Of a DNA stretch of 64,000 nucleotides, positions 60,509 through 64,000 are shown in pieces. How positions within the stretch are numbered: position 1 is the first letter of the stretch; every line of letters begins with the position of its first letter. The notes under the pieces are model-generated. The model searched no databases and had not been told where the DNA came from. It saw only the letters and a list, made by a program, of their open reading frames with translations. Origin of the DNA: an uncultured Odoribacter sp. (GTDB lineage: Bacteria > Bacteroidota > Bacteroidia > Bacteroidales > Marinifilaceae); assembly GCA_900541415.1 (NCBI GenBank), contig UQJP01000006.1:73678-137677 (forward strand), written 5' to 3'. The translations under genes were made by a program, and so were the position numbers.

Positions 60509-61546
60509 ATGTCTCATCCTAAAATAAGCGTGATCGTTCCAGTCTACAATGCCGGGGCTTTTTTCCCAAAAAGGCTGGATACCCTGATCCACCAAACTCT
60601 GAAGGAAATAGAAATCATATTAATATTGGACTGCCCCACCGACGGTAGCGACCGGGTAGCCGAGGAATATGCCAGCCGGGACGAACGGATTCTGATTATC
60701 CGCAACCCCCATAACCTTCATATAGGATTGAGCCGGAACGAAGGCTTAAAGAGGGCCACAGGAGAATACATCAGTTTCTCCGACCACGACGATTATTCCG
60801 AGTTGGATATGTTCGAGAAAATGTATGAAAAAGCAAAGGAAACCGATGCGGATATTGTGGTGAGCGACTTTTACGGGCAATCCGAGAAAGAACGTTTCTT
60901 CTTCGGCTTTCCTGAAAATGATCCCCATTTCCTGCAAAATTCATTTTCTTACCTGGTGAGTGGCCCCCGCTATAAAAAGAACAGAAGGGCAATCACCTCC
61001 AACGGATTGATCTGGAATCAAATCTATAAAAGGCAATTTTTGTCCGATCATCGTATCGTTTTCCCGGACAACCGGAAGATCACTTTCGAAGACCGCGTTT
61101 TCCTGATCGAAGCCTATTACTATGCCCGGCAGGTCGTTGTCATTCCACAGGCATTTTACTATCACATCTACCATAAAGGCAGCGCCGGAGGCAGCTACAC
61201 GTTCCGGTCGGTCGGCCTGATAATCAACTACCTGTTATTTGTACATCGTTTTCTGAAAGACCACGGCATATTGGAACAGGAATCCCTGTCATACTCGGAC
61301 GGAGCTTTGCTCACCCTGTATTCGGCTTTCCGCAATGAACTGCGGCATAGAAGCCTGAAAGAAGCGTTTGCAGAACTTTCGAAGATCAGGAACAACCCCG
61401 TCCTGCAACAAGCATACAGAAACTTTTTTTCCCGCCGTCACTTTAAGCTATTACTGAAATATCCGGTAACGAAATTATGCTTTCTTTTCCTGAATATCCG
61501 GATTTTTCATAAAACGGACGAACTAAGCCTAAATGAAAAACGATAA
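60509..61546 (+). CDS. Family 2 glycosyltransferase
   Basis: The 345-residue product starts MSHPKISVIVPVYNAGAFFP and has EYISFSDHDDYSELDMF (the Asp-rich donor site). The C-terminal 100 residues are basic and helical. It follows the previous gene after 22 bases. Donor and acceptor are unknown. Confidence 0.92.
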   Translation: MSHPKISVIVPVYNAGAFFPKRLDTLIHQTLKEIEIILILDCPTDGSDRVAEEYASRDERILIIRNPHNLHIGLSRNEGLKRATGEYISFSDHDDYSELDMFEKMYEKAKETDADIVVSDFYGQSEKERFFFGFPENDPHFLQNSFSYLVSGPRYKKNRRAITSNGLIWNQIYKRQFLSDHRIVFPDNRKITFEDRVFLIEAYYYARQVVVIPQAFYYHIYHKGSAGGSYTFRSVGLIINYLLFVHRFLKDHGILEQESLSYSDGALLTLYSAFRNELRHRSLKEAFAELSKIRNNPVLQQAYRNFFSRRHFKLLLKYPVTKLCFLFLNIRIFHKTDELSLNEKR

Positions 61547-61588
61547 ACCATATTAACCGTATTTTAGTTATTCTTATTTTTTTATATA

Positions 61589-62428
61589 ATGAAAATCATT
61601 GGAGTTGTAACCACTTATTTCCCTGACTTTAAAAAATTACAAGCCAATATTTCAACTTATCTCGAACAGCTGGATTATCTGTTCATCTGGGAAAATACCC
61701 CGAAAGAAAAAAGCCGAGTGGCGGCTTTTTTTAAGGGACAGGAAAAAATTATCATACGCACCACAGGCGGCAACGAGGGCATAGCCAAAGACCTGAACAC
61801 GATTACGCAATGGGCCATCGAACATGGCTATGAATATGTGCTGACCATGGATCAGGACAGTGCGTTTCAGCCCGGCGATTTTCCGAAATACCTCGACATC
61901 GTGAGTCAAAACGACCAAAACAATATCGGTTTATGGACTCCCGCCTATAAAAACACCGGATCGAAAAGTCTTCTTGAAAAAGAAATCACGATGACCTCCG
62001 GCTCGATTGTCAAAACAAGCGTTATTAAAGTTTGTGGCTTTTTCTCGGAAGAATTGTTTATCGACCTCGTGGATTCGGAATATTGTTTCCGGATACGCAA
62101 GAATGGATACCGCATTATACAGGCTTCGCCCATCGTATTAAAACACCAATTAGGCTATAAGAAAGTAAATAAATGGGGCATCGTCACCATCAATTATTCG
62201 GCATTAAGGACTTATTATATCGTCAGGAACTGGTTTCTGGTTTACAGGCAATATCCCGAACAGCTTTTAGCAGCCTGCGGGCCTAAAAGGAAATTTTATA
62301 CCTATACCTTGCTTTACAGGTCTGTAAAAATTATCCTTTTCGAAGATCACAAAATAGACAAATTGAAAGCATTGTTTTTAGGGATTTATCACGGATTATG
62401 CGGGAAGGGCGGGAAAGTATACCACTAA
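61589..62428 (+). CDS. Family 2 glycosyltransferase (rhamnosyltransferase-like)
   Basis: The 279-residue product starts MKIIGVVTTYFPDFKKLQAN, with YEYVLTMDQDSAFQPGDF as the Asp-containing donor site. The pattern LxxMDQDS and the WGIVTINYSALRTYYIVRN segment resemble RfbF-type rhamnosyltransferases. It is the last plus-strand gene and converges on the capsular-type gene. Confidence 0.88.
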   Translation: MKIIGVVTTYFPDFKKLQANISTYLEQLDYLFIWENTPKEKSRVAAFFKGQEKIIIRTTGGNEGIAKDLNTITQWAIEHGYEYVLTMDQDSAFQPGDFPKYLDIVSQNDQNNIGLWTPAYKNTGSKSLLEKEITMTSGSIVKTSVIKVCGFFSEELFIDLVDSEYCFRIRKNGYRIIQASPIVLKHQLGYKKVNKWGIVTINYSALRTYYIVRNWFLVYRQYPEQLLAACGPKRKFYTYTLLYRSVKIILFEDHKIDKLKALFLGIYHGLCGKGGKVYH

Positions 62429-62451
62429 AGCCCCTACCCGTTTTTACTCCT

Positions 62452-63360
62452 TCAGGCGTTATCCAGTTTGCCTTGCATGAACATCGCATAAAAAGTTCCG
62501 GGTTTCCTGTATTCCTCTTCACTGAATTTATACGATAGTTTATGCACGAAAGAGAAACGGAGTATCTGTTTCCATCTTTCGGGCGAATAAGGCATGAATA
62601 ATTCGTCCGCCAACACTTTTGCATTTATATCATTGAACGCAGGCACCCGCTGCCATGCCTCCCGGCATGCCGGAGTCGATTCTACCGCCATTGTAAAAAA
62701 TGGATGAAAGATGCTATATGCCACCAACCGTTTCTCTTTTCGCCAATATTCATACAAAAGATTCTGTGTCTTCTCTAAAATTTCATTGTGCGGTTTCGCG
62801 GCAAAAAACCAATTAGAGGCAATGATTTTAGCAATCGGCCCTGCCTTAAAGCAAAACAAATCCGAATTTACCACGAAATCGGGTAAATCTTCTGTCAGGT
62901 AACTGGTGGAATCAATCCACACTCCTCCATATTCAACCAAAAGAGCCAGGCGCAACAGATCGGAAAAATGAGTATTGGAAATAATCCCTTTTTTCCACAT
63001 TTCCAGTAAATCATCCGGCATTTGAATATAATCGGACATATTTTTCTCACTCAGCACCACCACCTCGCCATGCCTGCCCGCATGTTTATAAATAGTCTCC
63101 ACGCATTTTTTCACAATTTCCGGTGCCTGATCTATCCCCTGCAACCAGCACACCCACACCTTATCCGGAAAAGGATTCGTCTTTCCGGCAGGCTGCAAAG
63201 GCTGCTCCAGGGCATATCTGTATTTTTGGAGATAGTCGTATAAGCCAAGCATATCGGCAAGATTCAATATTTGTTTGTCGTTCACCCAAACCCTTCGTTT
63301 CGTATGTTTATAGCAATATGAAAAACCCTTCGTCTTCAAAAGATGTATAAATCTTGTCAT
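62452..63360 (-). CDS. Capsular polysaccharide synthesis-type glycosyltransferase
   Basis: The 302-residue product has the GT32-like core: PFPDKVWVCWLQGIDQAPEIV, SNTHFSDLLRLALLVEYGGV and WIDSTSYL, where the Asp of WID aligns with the DxD donor site. Such proteins act in capsule or O-antigen synthesis (mannosyl or galactosyl transfer). It starts with MTRFIHLLKTKGFSYCYKHT. The region beyond its ATG is non-coding. Confidence 0.85.
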   Translation of the reverse strand: MTRFIHLLKTKGFSYCYKHTKRRVWVNDKQILNLADMLGLYDYLQKYRYALEQPLQPAGKTNPFPDKVWVCWLQGIDQAPEIVKKCVETIYKHAGRHGEVVVLSEKNMSDYIQMPDDLLEMWKKGIISNTHFSDLLRLALLVEYGGVWIDSTSYLTEDLPDFVVNSDLFCFKAGPIAKIIASNWFFAAKPHNEILEKTQNLLYEYWRKEKRLVAYSIFHPFFTMAVESTPACREAWQRVPAFNDINAKVLADELFMPYSPERWKQILRFSFVHKLSYKFSEEEYRKPGTFYAMFMQGKLDNA

Positions 63361-64000
63361 ATCTCTTATCGTATCCGTATTTATAAATGAGTTCCTTCTA
63401 AAATATTTGATGGCTTACAGTAAATATTTTAAGTGAGCCGTCAGGATTGTAACACCCGTCGATATATTGGCAGGTATTATTCTGACAGCATAATTATTCC
63501 ACAATTTTTCCGACCTTTATTCCAAGCGTATAGATCAACAAATCCGGCTTAAAAAAGGGACGTTTATTTAAGTGGAAAAATAGTTGTGGCGTGTCTGAAA
63601 AGTGTAGAGAGTAAAGTGGACGTTTTTTGGTTATAAGAAACCTATTTTAACGTAATTGAGGCGAAATAATATCTAAAACAGGCAAGAGCATAATAAAAAA
63701 CAGATTAGCGATTTGATATGTTTTATTTTACAAAACGGGACATAATCTATTTTTTAGCCCTGATTAGCATGTGATTAGGGCTGATTGAATTTTAAAAAAT
63801 TATTTTAAATACGGACTTTAAGTAGTTATTATTTGAAGTGCAACCTTATTTTGGCTTTGGTTTTTAGTTAAAAAAATATCAATACTTTCGATTAAAAGCA
63901 TATAAAATTATTTGTATGTTTACCATTGAGAAAACACATCTAAAAAAACGTCCGTTTATTTAAAAGGAAACCAATTTGCTTTCAGAACATTGAAGCATCT
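63361..64000. other. AT-rich non-coding tail with repeated words
   Basis: About 640 bases hold no credible frame. The word cgtttatttaa occurs at 63561-63571 and 63953-63963, each next to a gga or cc-flanked acgt (ggacgt, acgtcc), and a related ggacgttttt lies near 63618-63627. An 11-base stem (agccct.. / ..agggct, with two G-U pairs) lies at about 63756-63782. It may be the control region of the next glycan genes or a decayed element; no insertion-sequence gene is present. Confidence 0.5.

Noticed and set aside
1..64000. tRNA, rRNA, CRISPR arrays or intact insertion sequences
   Set aside because: Looked for in all gaps longer than about 70 bases; no cloverleaf, regular repeat-spacer array or transposase was seen.

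Overview
The window looks like the chromosome of a Bacteroidetes bacterium, most likely order Bacteroidales (an Odoribacter- or Butyricimonas-like gut anaerobe is my guess; the genus cannot be fixed from sequence alone). The reasons are the gene order fusA-rpsJ within one long ribosomal run, IF-1 and Map after SecY, 5' regions that lack Shine-Dalgarno sequences but carry the Bacteroidetes -7 box TAnnTTTG (sometimes with TTG or TTTG 19-21 bases upstream), an S16 with a long Ala/Glu/Lys-rich tail, a large eukaryote-like IleRS, and families typical of the phylum (6-bladed propeller lipoproteins, cysteine-poor TraR/DksA protein, DcaP-like porin).

Layout. Bases 1-16712 (minus strand) are the str-S10-spc-alpha ribosomal supercluster, read rpsL-rpsG-fusA-rpsJ through rpsD, which runs off the left edge. 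Six spacers in it hold imperfect palindromes built from short iterated words; a seventh lies upstream of glyS. Bases 17261-22945 (plus) hold a sigma-54-type activator without receiver domain, lptE, a TPR-like protein, secG and groES-groEL. Bases 23281-29249 (plus) hold a class A beta-lactamase, a Na/Pi cotransporter, glyS and an outer-membrane porin. Bases 29443-40681 (minus) hold two paralogous propeller lipoproteins, ribF, a class II ribonucleotide reductase, rimM-rpsP, an Nramp transporter, a CAT-like acyltransferase, a histidine phosphatase, a flavodoxin and a 55-residue membrane protein.

Bases 40836-43702 (minus) look like an accessory island: a putative surface lipoprotein ending in a JAMM/JAB-like metalloprotease domain, coupled by an ATGA overlap to a small secreted protein that is present twice. 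The two copies have identical mature parts but unrelated signal peptides. I read this as a candidate polymorphic toxin with duplicated periplasmic immunity genes; it is the most likely undescribed system here.

Bases 43991-57983 (plus) return to housekeeping: aspartate kinase, ileS, a TraR/DksA-like protein, lspA, topA, a PpiD/SurA-like foldase and a YfhO-like membrane protein. From 58074 to the right edge is a surface-glycan locus: a Bcs1-like fused CDP-ribitol synthase, three family 2 glycosyltransferases and a capsular-synthesis-type glycosyltransferase, followed by about 640 AT-rich bases with repeats and no gene. I saw no tRNA, rRNA, CRISPR array or intact insertion sequence.
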